Shown: positions 46,279 to 55,844, numbered from the stretch's first letter. The stretch: 64,000 nt of DNA from Methylobacterium sp. Leaf112 (GCF_001423295.1 NZ_LMNG01000023.1:856-64855), one strand, 5' to 3'. Program-made: numbers and translations. The notes: a model not told the origin generated them from the letters alone.

Positions 46279-46305
46279 CGCGGGCTGCTCCTGCTGAGTG
46301 AACGC

Positions 46306-46330
46306 AAAAAGGGCGGCTGTGACGCCGCCC
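46306..46330 (-). terminator. Rho-independent terminator of rplM-rpsI
   Basis: On the minus strand GGGCGGC (46330-46324), 6-nt loop, GCCGCCC (46317-46311) followed by TTTTT (46310-46306). A perfect 7-bp GC stem with a U-run, starting 25 bp after the rpsI stop. Confidence 0.9.
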
Positions 46331-46355
46331 TCTCCGTAGGATCGATATGGGCCGG

Positions 46356-46835
46356 TCAGCGCTTCGAGAACTGGAAGCTGCGGCGGGCCTTCTTGCGGCC
46401 GTACTTCTTGCGCTCGACCACGCGGCTGTCGCGGGTGAGGAAGCCCTCGCGCTTGAGCGGCGAGCGCAGCTCGGGCTCGTAGTAGGTCAGGGCCTTGGAC
46501 AGGCCGTGGCGCACGGCGCCGGCCTGACCCGAGAGACCGCCGCCATGCACCGTCACGGTGATGTCGTACTGGTCGACGCGGTTGGCGATGGTGAGGGGCT
46601 GGCGCAGGATCATGCGCAGCACCGGACGGGCGAAGTACACCTCGACGGCGCGGCCGTTGACCACGACGGTGCCGTTGCCGGGCTTGATCCAGACGCGGGC
46701 GACCGCGTCCTTGCGCTTGCCGGTGGCGTAGGCGCGGCCCTGGGCATCGAGCTTCTGCACGTGGACCGGGGCGGCGTCCTCGGGGTTCTCGACGTTGCCG
46801 CGGGTGAGGTCGGAGAGGGACTGAAGGGTCGCCAT
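46356..46835 (-). CDS. rpsI: 30S ribosomal protein S9
   Basis: A 159-aa S9 with the usual alphaproteobacterial N-terminal extension of about 30 residues before [19 protein letters not shown]. The C-terminus [18 protein letters not shown] is the tail that reaches the ribosomal P site. ATG 46835, 2 bp after the rplM stop; the pair forms the standard L13-S9 operon, with a good promoter upstream and a terminator downstream. Confidence 0.98.
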   Translation of the reverse strand: MATLQSLSDLTRGNVENPEDAAPVHVQKLDAQGRAYATGKRKDAVARVWIKPGNGTVVVNGRAVEVYFARPVLRMILRQPLTIANRVDQYDITVTVHGGGLSGQAGAVRHGLSKALTYYEPELRSPLKREGFLTRDSRVVERKKYGRKKARRSFQFSKR

Positions 46836-46837
46836 GA

Positions 46838-47311
46838 TCAAGCGCTCACGTTCTTGCGGTTGAGGCTGCCGACGTCGAGCGCCTGCGGCTGCTGGGCGGT
46901 GTGGGGATGCTCGGTGCCCTTGTAGACCCGGAGGTTGCCCATGATCTCGCGGAACAGCGGGCCGCGCGGGAGCATGCGCTCCACGGCCTTCTCCACCACG
47001 CGCTCGGGGAAACGGCCGTCGAGGATGAACTTCGCCGTCCGCTCCTTGATGCCGCCCGGGTAACCGGTGTGGTGGTAGTACACCTTCTGCTCGCGCTTGC
47101 GGCCGGTGAACTTCACCTTCTCGGCGTTGATGACGATGACGTTGTCGCCGCAATCGACGTGGGGCGTGTACGAAGCCTTGTGCTTGCCACGCAGGCGCAT
47201 CGCTATGATGGAGGCGAGCCGGCCGACGACCAGGCCCTCCGCATCGACGATGATCCACTTCTTGTCGACATCGGCGGGCTTCAGCGAAAAGGTCTTTTGC
47301 GCGCTGCTCAT
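46838..47311 (-). CDS. rplM: 50S ribosomal protein L13
   Basis: A 157-aa L13: [48 protein letters not shown] and [20 protein letters not shown] are all conserved. ATG 47311 gives the family start ([19 protein letters not shown]); a longer open frame upstream is fortuitous. First gene of the L13-S9 operon. Confidence 0.98.
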   Translation of the reverse strand: MSSAQKTFSLKPADVDKKWIIVDAEGLVVGRLASIIAMRLRGKHKASYTPHVDCGDNVIVINAEKVKFTGRKREQKVYYHHTGYPGGIKERTAKFILDGRFPERVVEKAVERMLPRGPLFREIMGNLRVYKGTEHPHTAQQPQALDVGSLNRKNVSA

Positions 47312-47381
47312 CCCGTGACGTTCCAGTCTGATCTTGAAAAGGGTGCGCCGCCGCGTTCGGGACGCGACGGCGTTGGTACGG

Positions 47382-47410
47382 TCTCTAGGGGGTGACGGCG
47401 GGCGCGTCAA
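47382..47410 (-). promoter_or_regulatory. Promoter of rplM-rpsI
   Basis: On the minus strand, -35 TTGACG (47410-47405), a 17-bp spacer, -10 TAGAGA (47387-47382), about 70 bp before the rplM ATG. The -35 and spacing are near ideal, as expected for a ribosomal operon. Confidence 0.7.
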
Positions 47411-47582
47411 GCCCGGATGCGGTTTTGGACTGCGAAATGGCGAAAACCACAATGTTCTGAGCAGGTTCGCGGAAGTGGTATTCTGGTACCGCAACTCTCT
47501 CCTGGCCCCTCTCGTGGGAGGCGCCGCGGTTCCAGCGGGGAATGCCCGCACCATCGTCCCCTTGGGGGAACGGCTTCGTGCC

Positions 47583-48023
47583 TCACCGCTCCGGCGGGAT
47601 CGAGTAGGTGCCGGTGGCGTGGCAGACGAGGTCCTCCGAATCGGGGGCCGTGATCGCCACCTCACCCACCGCCAGCCGGCGCCCGAGCTTGAGCAGGCGC
47701 GCCTCGGCCACCAGCCCGTTCGGGCCGGGCTTTCGCAGGAAGTTGAAGTTGAGGCTCGTGGTGACGGCCAGCGCCACGGGGCCGATGTTGGCCAGGATCG
47801 CCGCGTAGAGGGCGTAATCGGCGAGCGCCATCATGGACGGACCCGAGACCGTGCCGCCGGGGCGCAGGTGCCGCTCGTGGTGGTCCATCCGCATGGTCGC
47901 GCGCAAGGGGCCGACGCCGACGAGGTGATAGGTCCGCCCGCCCGCCGCCATCTGGGGAAACGCCGCGTCGAGGAACGCCACGGTCTCGGGCAGGGACAAA
48001 GCAAGATTGGGGGCGTCGGACAT
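47583..48023 (-). CDS. PaaI-family hot-dog thioesterase
   Basis: A 146-aa hot-dog-fold protein of the PaaI/YiiD acyl-CoA thioesterase group: [29 protein letters not shown] (the HxxxxxPGG-x-G-x-x-x-x-x-x-AD motif with the catalytic Asp) and [12 protein letters not shown]. It should hydrolyse a CoA thioester, substrate unknown. ATG 48023 is preferred because the seven extra residues of the longer frame do not belong to the fold. Divergent from the CoA-binding protein gene 59 bp away. Confidence 0.85.
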   Translation of the reverse strand: MSDAPNLALSLPETVAFLDAAFPQMAAGGRTYHLVGVGPLRATMRMDHHERHLRPGGTVSGPSMMALADYALYAAILANIGPVALAVTTSLNFNFLRKPGPNGLVAEARLLKLGRRLAVGEVAITAPDSEDLVCHATGTYSIPPER

Positions 48024-48082
48024 GCGGTCGGGTCTCCGTTCCACCTTGCAGCATGCCGGGGCATGCCCGACAAGATGGGGGC

Positions 48083-48505
48083 ATGCCCGATCACGATGCC
48101 TACGACCCCGCCCTGATCCGCCGGATCCTCACGGAGACCCGGAGCATCGCCCTCGTCGGCGCCTCGGCCAATCCCGCCCGGCCGAGCCACCACGTCATGG
48201 CGTTCCTGCTCGGACGCGGGTTTCACGTCACCCCGATCAATCCCGGGCTCGGCGGCCGGACGCTCCTGGGCCAGCCCGTCCTCGCCCGCCTCGCCGACCT
48301 GCCCGCCCCCGTCGACATGGTGGAGATCTTTCGCAGTTCCGACGCGGCCGGCGGCGTGGTGGACGAGGCCCTCGCCCTCCCCTGGCTGCCGCGCTTCATC
48401 TGGATGCAGGTCGGCGTGCGGGATGACGCTGCCGCTGCACGGGCGGAGGCGAAAGGGTGTGTGGTGGTGATGGATCGGTGCCCGAAGATTGAGTTATTTC
48501 GGTGA
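48083..48505 (+). CDS. CoA-binding Rossmann-fold protein (YccU/CoA_binding type)
   Basis: A 140-aa single-domain CoA-binding protein: IALVGASANPARPSHHVMAFLLGRGFHVTPINPG, then VDMVEIFR and a C-terminal RCPKIEL motif (CPKIE is typical of this family, here VVMDRCPKIELFR). ATG 48083. The last 20 codons are noticeably less GC-biased than the rest, right where the AT-rich block begins. Role unknown; related to the CoA-ligase alpha-subunit fold. Confidence 0.88.
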   Translation: MPDHDAYDPALIRRILTETRSIALVGASANPARPSHHVMAFLLGRGFHVTPINPGLGGRTLLGQPVLARLADLPAPVDMVEIFRSSDAAGGVVDEALALPWLPRFIWMQVGVRDDAAAARAEAKGCVVVMDRCPKIELFR

Positions 48506-48670
48506 TACCATTTTTCAGGCGTAATGCTTACAATCAATCATTCTAATAATATAAAGGCCCGTCTCTTTAATCACGCCTCGTCAACAGAAAATTGCATCAA
48601 TATTAATCAACGGAGCTGCCAGATAATTCATCTCTCGCAGCTGCTCGATTAAAGCGCAACTAGCAAAGCT

Positions 48671-50539
48671 CTACCGGCGCTCAGTAAACGTGATATCAGG
48701 CTCTAATTCTAGAGAAATCCGTCCATGCCGAACGGTGCTTGGCGGCCAATCGACCGACGAAATGAGATTTGGCGCGAATTGGCATAGTTTATCTCGGAAT
48801 AACTCGATCCATTCCGAAATCTTCTTATCTGGTCGCACAATGCCACACGATCCATTGAGAAGCTGTGCTACCATTTCAGCAGCACCGGCAATTGAGAGCG
48901 TAGTTTCAATCCCCTCAACTACCCAGCGTACCGAAACTGAAATTTTGCACAACCGGCCAGCTTCGACCTCAAGATAAATAGCGTCTGCGAGCGCGCACGC
49001 AACTTGCGTCCACTCGACCACCAGCGGTTGATCCTGAGCAAGAACTATAGTTGAAAGATTAATCGTTGTGCTCTGAGCTGAAAGGAGCCGAATGTCGGTA
49101 GAGGCACACCAACTACGCATCAAATTTTCGATTTGGCCACGCCCTACTTCGGCGAATGAAAAGCAAGCATTTTCGTCATTGAAACTCAAATCTGTCAAAA
49201 CATGACGTCCTGCGACCGCAGACTCGTCAGTTAAAGCCAGCCCAACATAGCTACTGAGCGCCGGCAGTACGGGAATTTCAGCCGCCTCTTGAGGATCTGA
49301 TTTTTCCTGGCCCGCTTTTTCCGTTCCGCCCAGATATTCTTCGATTAGATCGTTACCACGGAAAAAATCCGTAAGAACGCTTTTCCAAGTCGAAACTGGT
49401 ATCGATCCATCTAGCCTAAATAGTTTTGTATAATCAGCATTTTTACCCGATCTATCGATCGATTTTTCGATCCTGACCAGATAGGCATCTGCGTCATAGG
49501 CGCGGATTGCTCCATCAAAATGAGAAATTACGGCTTGCTGAAGATCGTATTCGGCATGAGCGTAACGGCACCCGAATGTATTATTCGGAAGGCCAGGCGT
49601 TGTATCCTCAACCAACTCCTCTATCTCGAACGTCCTTACCATCCGAGGCGGTAGGTTTTCTGGTTGCCGCTCTTCTGGGTTTTTCCACCAAGCATGGGTC
49701 TTACTAACTGCAGAATAGAATCTGCTCTCTTCATTACTAACTTTTTCAGTGACACCAGATTTTATTTTGGAAATATCGTCGTCAAAGTGCGGCCCATGCC
49801 AATGCTCGAGCTCAATTACGCTTCGCACACTATCTGGATGTCCCAGCAAATTTGGATCAAGTCTTAAGCGTGGCTTCGCTGCTCCAGCAATCGCGGCACG
49901 ATGGAAGCTTTGCAACACATACTGGTTCAAACTATTTCGGTGCGACAAGCTGCGTCGGAAAAATCTGTGGGCAAAGATTACAAGATTCTGTGTAGTTTCG
50001 TGAAAAACGCCTGGCTGTATCTGCTTAGTACGCTGTAGAAGCACATTATAATCAGTCAAGCCATCCTTATCCACAAAACTGCCGCCTATCTCAAACAATT
50101 CTGGATACATATCTTTCGCTAGATTTGTACGTCCAATCGCTGCTCCCTCAACAAAGCAATACCCTGATTCAGCAGTTAAATGATTTTCAAGGCGCTTTTC
50201 AAGTTCGCTGAGATAGGGCTGAACTCCATAGTAATGGTAAGCCATCCAATATTTTTGGAGTAATTCGCCCATCTGATCCCGCTCTTCCGTTGTCGTCCAG
50301 CAATTTATAACTCCGACTTGTCGAGCCAAATCTTTCGCTATATATACACCTGATGGACGAGCCCAGCCGATTGGGCGACATAAATCATGACTAATGTTGC
50401 TTGGCATCCCCGCTGGTAAGCCGCGGCTTTGGCACTCCTTTAAATGGCGTTCGAGCGATCCCATCAGCTCAGCCAGTGGAAAAAGCATTCTATGACGGTT
50501 GACTCCATCGGTATTAAAAATAGTCAGTATTTTATTCAT
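48671..50539 (-). CDS. 622-aa protein of unknown function on an AT-rich insert
   Basis: A long intact frame in DNA far AT-richer than the rest of the window, with A/T-ending codons. It begins MNKILTIFNTDGVNRHRML, has no signal peptide or membrane segment, and is mixed in composition with many aromatic and acidic residues (for example TTTEERDQMGELLQKYWMAYHYYG, IELEHWHGPHFDDDI). I recognise no domain. AT-rich single genes in GC-rich genomes are often recently acquired defence, toxin or prophage-derived genes, but nothing here proves that. It is flanked by 165 bp and 75 bp of AT-rich non-coding DNA, with no integrase, IS or tRNA nearby. The promoter probably lies at 50540-50614. Confidence 0.8.
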   Translation of the reverse strand: MNKILTIFNTDGVNRHRMLFPLAELMGSLERHLKECQSRGLPAGMPSNISHDLCRPIGWARPSGVYIAKDLARQVGVINCWTTTEERDQMGELLQKYWMAYHYYGVQPYLSELEKRLENHLTAESGYCFVEGAAIGRTNLAKDMYPELFEIGGSFVDKDGLTDYNVLLQRTKQIQPGVFHETTQNLVIFAHRFFRRSLSHRNSLNQYVLQSFHRAAIAGAAKPRLRLDPNLLGHPDSVRSVIELEHWHGPHFDDDISKIKSGVTEKVSNEESRFYSAVSKTHAWWKNPEERQPENLPPRMVRTFEIEELVEDTTPGLPNNTFGCRYAHAEYDLQQAVISHFDGAIRAYDADAYLVRIEKSIDRSGKNADYTKLFRLDGSIPVSTWKSVLTDFFRGNDLIEEYLGGTEKAGQEKSDPQEAAEIPVLPALSSYVGLALTDESAVAGRHVLTDLSFNDENACFSFAEVGRGQIENLMRSWCASTDIRLLSAQSTTINLSTIVLAQDQPLVVEWTQVACALADAIYLEVEAGRLCKISVSVRWVVEGIETTLSIAGAAEMVAQLLNGSCGIVRPDKKISEWIELFRDKLCQFAPNLISSVDWPPSTVRHGRISLELEPDITFTERR

Positions 50540-50614
50540 TCTCTGAATATATCCTACTACATCAACATTAATATTTACACGAAATACGACGTCTTACGAT
50601 CACCGCTAGGAACC

Positions 50615-51895
50615 TCACGATATGAGTGTCTGCCGTGTTTCCTCCATCAACCACACAGCCCCAAAGCTAACCCCAGCCGCCACAGCCAAGTAAAGCCCCA
50701 CCCAACCCACACCGCCCCACTCACTCAACCGCTGCGCCAGATACGGCGCAGCGGACGCCCCCAGAATCCCCGCGAGGTTGTAGGTCACCGACGCCCCGGT
50801 GTAGCGCACGCGGGTCGGAAACAGCTCCGGCAGCAGGGCCCCCATGGGGCCGAACAGCCAGCCCATGGCGAATAGGCCGAGGCACAGGAAGCCGAGGACG
50901 AGGCCGCCCTGGCCGCTGCCGAGCATCGGGCCCATGAGCAGGCCGAGGCTGGCCGTGAAGGCGAGGCCCGAGAGGAGGACGGGGCGGCGGCCGTAAGCAT
51001 CGGCGGCCCAGCCCGAGAGCGGGATGCCGATCCCCATGAACAGCACGGCCACGCACTCGAACAACAAAAAGGTCGGCCGGGTGAAGCCCAGGGTCGAGAC
51101 CCCGTAGCTGAGGGCGAACACCGTCGAGAGGTAGAACACCGCGTAGCAGGCCACCATGGCGAAGGTGCCGAGCAAGGTCGCGCGGAGGTATTTGGTGAAG
51201 ATCACCGCCAGCGGCACGCGCTCGGGCGCGGCCTTCTCCAGGGCGGCCTTGAAGATCGGGGTCTCGGTGAGCTTCAACCGGACATAGAGTCCGACGCCCA
51301 CGAGCGCGGCGCTCGCCAGGAACGGGATGCGCCAGCCCCAGGCCTGGAAGTCTTCGGGGCTGAGCGCCAGGGCGAGCCCCAAAAACCCGAGATTGGCGGT
51401 GATGAAGCCCACCGGCGCGCCGAGTTGTGGAAAAATGCCGTAGAGGGCGCGGCGGCCCGGCGGGGCGTTCTCGACGGCGAGCAGCGCCGCCCCGCCCCAC
51501 TCGCCGCCGAACCCGAGCCCCTGGCCGAAGCGCAGGACGCAAAGGGCGAACGGCGCCCACCACCCGGCGGTGGCATAGGTCGGCAGGCAGCCGATGAGCA
51601 CCGTCGACAGGCCCATGATCATCAGGGAGGCGACGAGGGTCGCCTTGCGGCCGACGCGGTCGCCGAAATGCCCGAAGAACGCCGCCCCCAGGGGCCGGGC
51701 GATGAACGCGATGGAGAACGTCGCGAACGCCGCCAGCGTCTGCACCGCCGGATCGCCGGGCGGGAAAAAGATCGGCCCGATCACCAGGGCGGCCGCCGTG
51801 GCGTAGACGTAGAAATCGTAGAATTCGATCGCCGTGCCGACGAAGCTGGCGATGAGAATCCGCGCGGCGGAAACGGAGGGGCTGACGGTGCGCAT
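50615..51895 (-). CDS. MFS transporter, metabolite:H+ symporter (MHS) family
   Basis: A 426-aa major-facilitator protein with 12 hydrophobic segments. MHS-family signatures: ASFVGTAIEFYDFYVYATAA at the N-terminus, HFGDRVGRKATL in loop 2-3, RFGQGLGFGGEWGGAALLAVENAP, and GWAADAYGRRPVL in loop 8-9. The family imports organic acids, proline/betaine, shikimate or citrate with protons; the substrate is unresolved. ATG 51895. The last 40 codons use T-ending codons unlike the rest, next to the AT-rich orphan gene. Confidence 0.92.
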   Translation of the reverse strand: MRTVSPSVSAARILIASFVGTAIEFYDFYVYATAAALVIGPIFFPPGDPAVQTLAAFATFSIAFIARPLGAAFFGHFGDRVGRKATLVASLMIMGLSTVLIGCLPTYATAGWWAPFALCVLRFGQGLGFGGEWGGAALLAVENAPPGRRALYGIFPQLGAPVGFITANLGFLGLALALSPEDFQAWGWRIPFLASAALVGVGLYVRLKLTETPIFKAALEKAAPERVPLAVIFTKYLRATLLGTFAMVACYAVFYLSTVFALSYGVSTLGFTRPTFLLFECVAVLFMGIGIPLSGWAADAYGRRPVLLSGLAFTASLGLLMGPMLGSGQGGLVLGFLCLGLFAMGWLFGPMGALLPELFPTRVRYTGASVTYNLAGILGASAAPYLAQRLSEWGGVGWVGLYLAVAAGVSFGAVWLMEETRQTLIS

Positions 51896-52068
51896 GGCGC
51901 CGCTTTAGCGAAGCTTTTTGGGGGCGCCTAGCGCGGATTGGACGCGTGCTGCCTTACATCTTGGCGTGAAGCTCGACAGGGCCCCCTCTCCTGGAAGGTG
52001 TGGGGACCCGCACCATTCTTGCCAGGGCGGCGGACAAGTTCTCCCCGTCTCCCGATTTCTGCCGACCC

Positions 52069-52452
52069 TCACGTCTTCAGCGGATCGTGCCCCCAGTTCA
52101 TCAGCGAGAGGCGCCAGGGCGAATCCTTCACGACGTCCTTGTCGTCGGGGCCGCCCTGCTTGAGGTGGCGGTGGATGTAGCTGACGACCTTGCGCATGTG
52201 CGCGTAATCGTCCTCCGTGAGATCCGCTTTTCTGGTGTTCAGCAATTCGACGATGCGGCGGCCGGAGGCGTGGCCGGTGGATTCGTCGCTGCCCTTCGCC
52301 TTCTGACCGACGGATTTGCTCTCGTCGGTGTCGAGAAACTTCTCCAGGGCGGAGGCGGTCATGTTGACGGCCTCCTTGAAGTCTTTCCACGTGCTCGCGT
52401 CGTCGTGTTCGGCCACCGCGCCATCTCCCGGGTTGGCTTCCATTCCCTCCAC
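52069..52452 (-). CDS. DUF3140 family protein
   Basis: A 127-aa protein with the DUF3140 pattern: FKEAVNMTASALEKFLDTDES, then IVELLNTRKADLTEDDYAHMRKVVSYIHRH and the C-terminal WRLSLMNWGHDPLK. The family is common in soil bacteria and has no established function; some members sit beside DNA-binding or stress genes. ATG 52452 or 52443 could start it. It is divergent from the metY promoter. Confidence 0.85.
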   Translation of the reverse strand: MEGMEANPGDGAVAEHDDASTWKDFKEAVNMTASALEKFLDTDESKSVGQKAKGSDESTGHASGRRIVELLNTRKADLTEDDYAHMRKVVSYIHRHLKQGGPDDKDVVKDSPWRLSLMNWGHDPLKT

Positions 52453-52515
52453 CGATCACGCGCATCGGGGCGGTGCGGTTCCCGGCCGTGGCCGCGTGCC
52501 CCAGGGCGCCGGCGC

Positions 52516-52555
52516 TTGACCTGCCGGGATCGTCCGCTACAAAGAACGCATGTTC
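52516..52555 (+). promoter_or_regulatory. metY promoter with overlapping palindrome
   Basis: -35 TTGACC (52516-52521), 16-bp spacer, -10 TACAAA (52538-52543). Immediately after the -10 lies GAACGCATGTTC (52544-52555), a GAAC-N4-GTTC dyad positioned like an operator, itself inside CCGCT...AGCGG pairing arms. The ribosome site GAGGAGG precedes the ATG at 52648. Confidence 0.55.
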
Positions 52556-52647
52556 GTTTAAGCGGAACGGGGCCAGCCCCTTTCGCTGGGGTCGAGGCCG
52601 GCGCTAGAACGGTGCCGCTGCGGGCCCGCCGGCCCGAGGAGGATTTC

Positions 52648-53925
52648 ATGACCGACCGCCTGCCCGGCTTCAACACCCTGGCGATCCATGCGGGTGCCGC
52701 CCCCGACAAGACCACGGGCGCGCGGGCGACCCCGATCTACCAGACGGCGTCGTTCGTGTTCGACGACGTCGACCACGCCGCCTCGCTGTTCGGGCTCCAG
52801 GCCTTCGGCAACATCTACTCGCGCATCACCAACCCGACCAACGCGGTGCTGGAAGAGCGCATCGCGGCGCTGGAAGGCGGCACGGCCGCGGTGGCCGTCG
52901 CTTCGGGCCACGCCGCCGAGTTCCTCACCATGAACGCCCTGATGCAGCCGGGCGACGAGTTCATCGCGGCCAACAAGCTCTACGGCGGCTCGATCAACCA
53001 GTTCAACCACGCCTACAAGAACTTCGGCTGGAACGTGGTCTGGGCCGACACCGACGACCCGGCCTCGTTCGAGCGCGCCATCACGCCCCGCACCCGCGCG
53101 ATCTTCTGCGAATCGATCGCCAATCCCGGCGGCGTCGTCACGGACATCGCGGCGCTGTCCGACATCGCCAAGCGGCACAACATTCCGCTGGTCGTCGACA
53201 ACACCATGGCGACGCCGTACCTCATCCGCCCGTTCGAGCACGGCGCCGACATCGTGGTGCATTCGGCGACGAAGTTCTTGGGCGGCCACGGCAATTCCAT
53301 CGGCGGCCTCGTGGTCGATGGCGGCACCTTCAACTGGGCCGGCGACGACCGCTATCCGACCCTGTCGAAGCCCCGGCCCGAATACGCCGAGATGGTGCTC
53401 GCCGAGAATTTCGGAAACTTCGCCTTCGCCATCGCGATCCGGGTGCTCGGCCTGCGCGACCTCGGGCCGGCGCTGGCGCCGTTCAACGCCTTCCTCATCC
53501 TCAACGGCATCGAGACCCTGCCGCTCCGGATGCAGCGCCACTGCGACAACGCCCTGGCGATCGCCAACCACCTCGCGCACCACCCCGCCGTGGCGTGGGT
53601 GAGCTATCCGGGCCTGGAGACCGACCGCTACCATGGGCTCGCCCGGCGCTACTCGCCCCTCGGCTCCGGCGCGGTGTTCACCATCGGCCTCAAGGGCGGG
53701 TACGAAGCCGGCGTCAAACTCGTCTCGAACCTGCAGCTGTTCTCGCATCTGGCCAATATCGGCGACACCCGGTCCCTGGTGATCCACCCGGCCTCGACCA
53801 CCCACCGCCAGCTCACCGACCCGCAGAAGATCACGGCCGGCGCCGGGCCGGAGGTGGTGCGCCTGTCCATCGGTCTCGAGGATCCGGCCGACCTCATCGA
53901 GGATCTCGATGCCGCGTTGGCCTGA
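52648..53925 (+). CDS. metY: O-acetylhomoserine sulfhydrylase (MetY type)
   Basis: A 425-aa PLP enzyme of the Cys/Met metabolism family, long OAH/OAS-sulfhydrylase class. It makes homocysteine from O-acetylhomoserine and sulfide. Motifs: [32 protein letters not shown], the PLP-lysine motif [13 protein letters not shown], and the family C-terminus [11 protein letters not shown], typical of MetY rather than of cystathionine lyases. ATG 52648 with GAGGAGG. A second related enzyme lies 0.6 kb downstream. Confidence 0.92.
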   Translation: MTDRLPGFNTLAIHAGAAPDKTTGARATPIYQTASFVFDDVDHAASLFGLQAFGNIYSRITNPTNAVLEERIAALEGGTAAVAVASGHAAEFLTMNALMQPGDEFIAANKLYGGSINQFNHAYKNFGWNVVWADTDDPASFERAITPRTRAIFCESIANPGGVVTDIAALSDIAKRHNIPLVVDNTMATPYLIRPFEHGADIVVHSATKFLGGHGNSIGGLVVDGGTFNWAGDDRYPTLSKPRPEYAEMVLAENFGNFAFAIAIRVLGLRDLGPALAPFNAFLILNGIETLPLRMQRHCDNALAIANHLAHHPAVAWVSYPGLETDRYHGLARRYSPLGSGAVFTIGLKGGYEAGVKLVSNLQLFSHLANIGDTRSLVIHPASTTHRQLTDPQKITAGAGPEVVRLSIGLEDPADLIEDLDAALA

Positions 53926-54123
53926 GCCCGGCGCATCGGGCGCGCGCGCCGGCGCGGGCCGGGGCGTGGACCGGGCCGATCCTCGGCGCATCGGCGCCTG
54001 CGCCGGCGCACCGCGTCATACCCGCGCCGGTGAAACGATCGTGCGCCGCGCCCCGTTGTTGACGGCATGGATGACGGGGAATAGGCCCCACTCACCCCGT
54101 AGCGCGAGATCGTCCGGCTGCCG

Positions 54124-54519
54124 ATGACGCACTCCCCTGACCTCCCTCAAGATTTGCCCGTCGTGCTCCTCGTCGAAGACGACGGCCTGCTCCTGATGGA
54201 GGCGGCCGACACGCTGGCGGATGCGGGCTTCACGGTGGTGGAGGCGAGCCACGCCGACAAGGCTTTGACGGTGTTGGAGAATCGCAGCGACGTCGGCGTG
54301 CTGATGACCGATGTCGACATGCCGCGCGGCTCCATGGACGGCTTCGCCCTCGCCCGCCTCGTGGCCCATCGCTGGCCCGACATCCCCGTCCTCGTCGTCT
54401 CCGGCATGGGCACGCCCGGGCCCCACGACATGCCGGACGGCGCCCGGTTCATCCCGAAGCCCTACGAACCCTCGACCCTCGTCCGCACCCTGCGCGCCTT
54501 CGTGCACCGGGCCGCCTAA
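54124..54519 (+). CDS. Stand-alone response-regulator receiver protein
   Basis: A 131-aa CheY-like receiver with no output domain: VVLLVEDDGLLLMEAADTL (acidic pair), phospho-acceptor Asp in LMTDVDMPRGSMDGF, VVSGMG, and FIPKPYEPSTLVRTL (switch Lys-Pro). In alphaproteobacteria such single-domain regulators usually act in phosphorelays. It sits between metY and a metZ-like gene; linkage to sulfur metabolism is not evident. Confidence 0.92.
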   Translation: MTHSPDLPQDLPVVLLVEDDGLLLMEAADTLADAGFTVVEASHADKALTVLENRSDVGVLMTDVDMPRGSMDGFALARLVAHRWPDIPVLVVSGMGTPGPHDMPDGARFIPKPYEPSTLVRTLRAFVHRAA

Positions 54520-54548
54520 CTTCCTGACAGAATTCGAGAAAAGGCCCC

Positions 54549-55844
54549 ATGGCCAGCGAGACCAGACCCCACCGCTTCGCCACCGCGGCCATCCATGCCG
54601 GCGCGGCGCCCGACCCCGCCACGGGCGCCCGGGTGCAGCCGATCTACTTCACCAACGGCTTCGTGTTCGAGTCGACGGAGCAGGCCGCCGACATCTTCGC
54701 CATGCGCCGGACCGGGTTCTCGTACTCGCGCGGCTCCAACCCGACGGTGGCCGCCCTCGAGCGCCGCGTCGCCGCCCTGGAGGGTGCCGCCTCCGCCGTG
54801 GCGGTCTCGTCCGGGCAGTCGGCCCTCCTGCTCATCCTGATGACGCTGATGCGCAGCGGCGACGCCTACGTCGTCTCCCCGCGCCTGTTCGGCGGCTCCC
54901 TCGGCCTCATCACCCGCCTCGACAAGCGCTACGACATGAAGGCGCAATTCGCCCAGGGTCTCACCCCGGCGGATTTCGAAGCGGCGATCACGCCCGAGAC
55001 GAAGGCCATCGTCTGCGAATCCATCGTGAATCCGTGTGCCACCGTGATGGATCTGGCGGGCATCGCGGAGGTCGCGCGCCGGCATAGGCTGCCGCTCATC
55101 GTCGACAACACCCTCGCCTCCCCGGCGCTTATCCGTCCCATCGAGCATGGCGCCGACATCGTCATGCACTCGACGTCGAAGTTCCTCGGCGGTTCCGGTC
55201 AGACCATCGGCGGCGTGATCTGCGACGCCGGCACGTTCGACTGGAAGGCGGCGGGCGACCGCTACAACCTCATCGCCGAGCCGTGGGAAGATTACGACGG
55301 CCTCGTCATCACGGAGCGCTTTCCCGATTTCAGCTTCGCGGTGGCCTGTCGCCTGTTCGGCCTGCGCGAACTCGGGCCCGGCCTCTCGCCGATGAACGCT
55401 TTCCTGACGCTGACGGGCATCGAAACCCTGCCGCTGCGCATGGCGCGCCACTGTGCGAATGCCAAGGCGGTGGCGGGCTTTCTCAGGGATCATCCCGCCG
55501 TCGATTGGGTCAGCTACCCGGCCCTGCCCGGTCAAGCCGGCGAAGCGCTGGCGGCGAAGTACGTCCCGGACGGACCGGGCTCGATCTTCACCTTCGCCCT
55601 GAAGGGCGGCGAGCCCGCGGCGGTCAAGTTCATCATGGGCCTCCGGCTCATCTCGCACCTCGTCAACATCGGCGAGATCAAGTCCCTGGCCATTCATCCG
55701 GCGACGACGACGCACCGCCAGCTGCTGCCGCACGAGAAGGCCGCCGCGCTCGTTGGGCCCGAGACCGTGCGCCTCTCGATCGGCTTGGAGAACGCCGAAG
55801 ATCTCATCGCCGACATCGATCAGGCACTGGCACAGGTCGGCTGA
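54549..55844 (+). CDS. metZ: O-succinyl/O-acetylhomoserine sulfhydrylase (MetZ/MetY-like)
   Basis: A 431-aa PLP enzyme homologous to the metY product over its full length, with the same architecture: [33 protein letters not shown], the PLP lysine in VMHSTSKFLGGSGQT, and IHPATTTHRQL near the end. It condenses an activated homoserine with sulfide to give homocysteine. Which acyl-homoserine it uses cannot be told; the C-terminal TTHRQL groups it with OAH sulfhydrylases, so metZ is a provisional name. It starts 29 bp after the receiver gene; probably co-transcribed. Confidence 0.85.
   Translation: MASETRPHRFATAAIHAGAAPDPATGARVQPIYFTNGFVFESTEQAADIFAMRRTGFSYSRGSNPTVAALERRVAALEGAASAVAVSSGQSALLLILMTLMRSGDAYVVSPRLFGGSLGLITRLDKRYDMKAQFAQGLTPADFEAAITPETKAIVCESIVNPCATVMDLAGIAEVARRHRLPLIVDNTLASPALIRPIEHGADIVMHSTSKFLGGSGQTIGGVICDAGTFDWKAAGDRYNLIAEPWEDYDGLVITERFPDFSFAVACRLFGLRELGPGLSPMNAFLTLTGIETLPLRMARHCANAKAVAGFLRDHPAVDWVSYPALPGQAGEALAAKYVPDGPGSIFTFALKGGEPAAVKFIMGLRLISHLVNIGEIKSLAIHPATTTHRQLLPHEKAAALVGPETVRLSIGLENAEDLIADIDQALAQVG

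Noticed and set aside
52500..52650. SAM-II riboswitch upstream of metY
   Set aside because: Alphaproteobacterial metY leaders often carry SAM-II, but the conserved GCUAAA...AGG end and matching pseudoknot stems could not be found.
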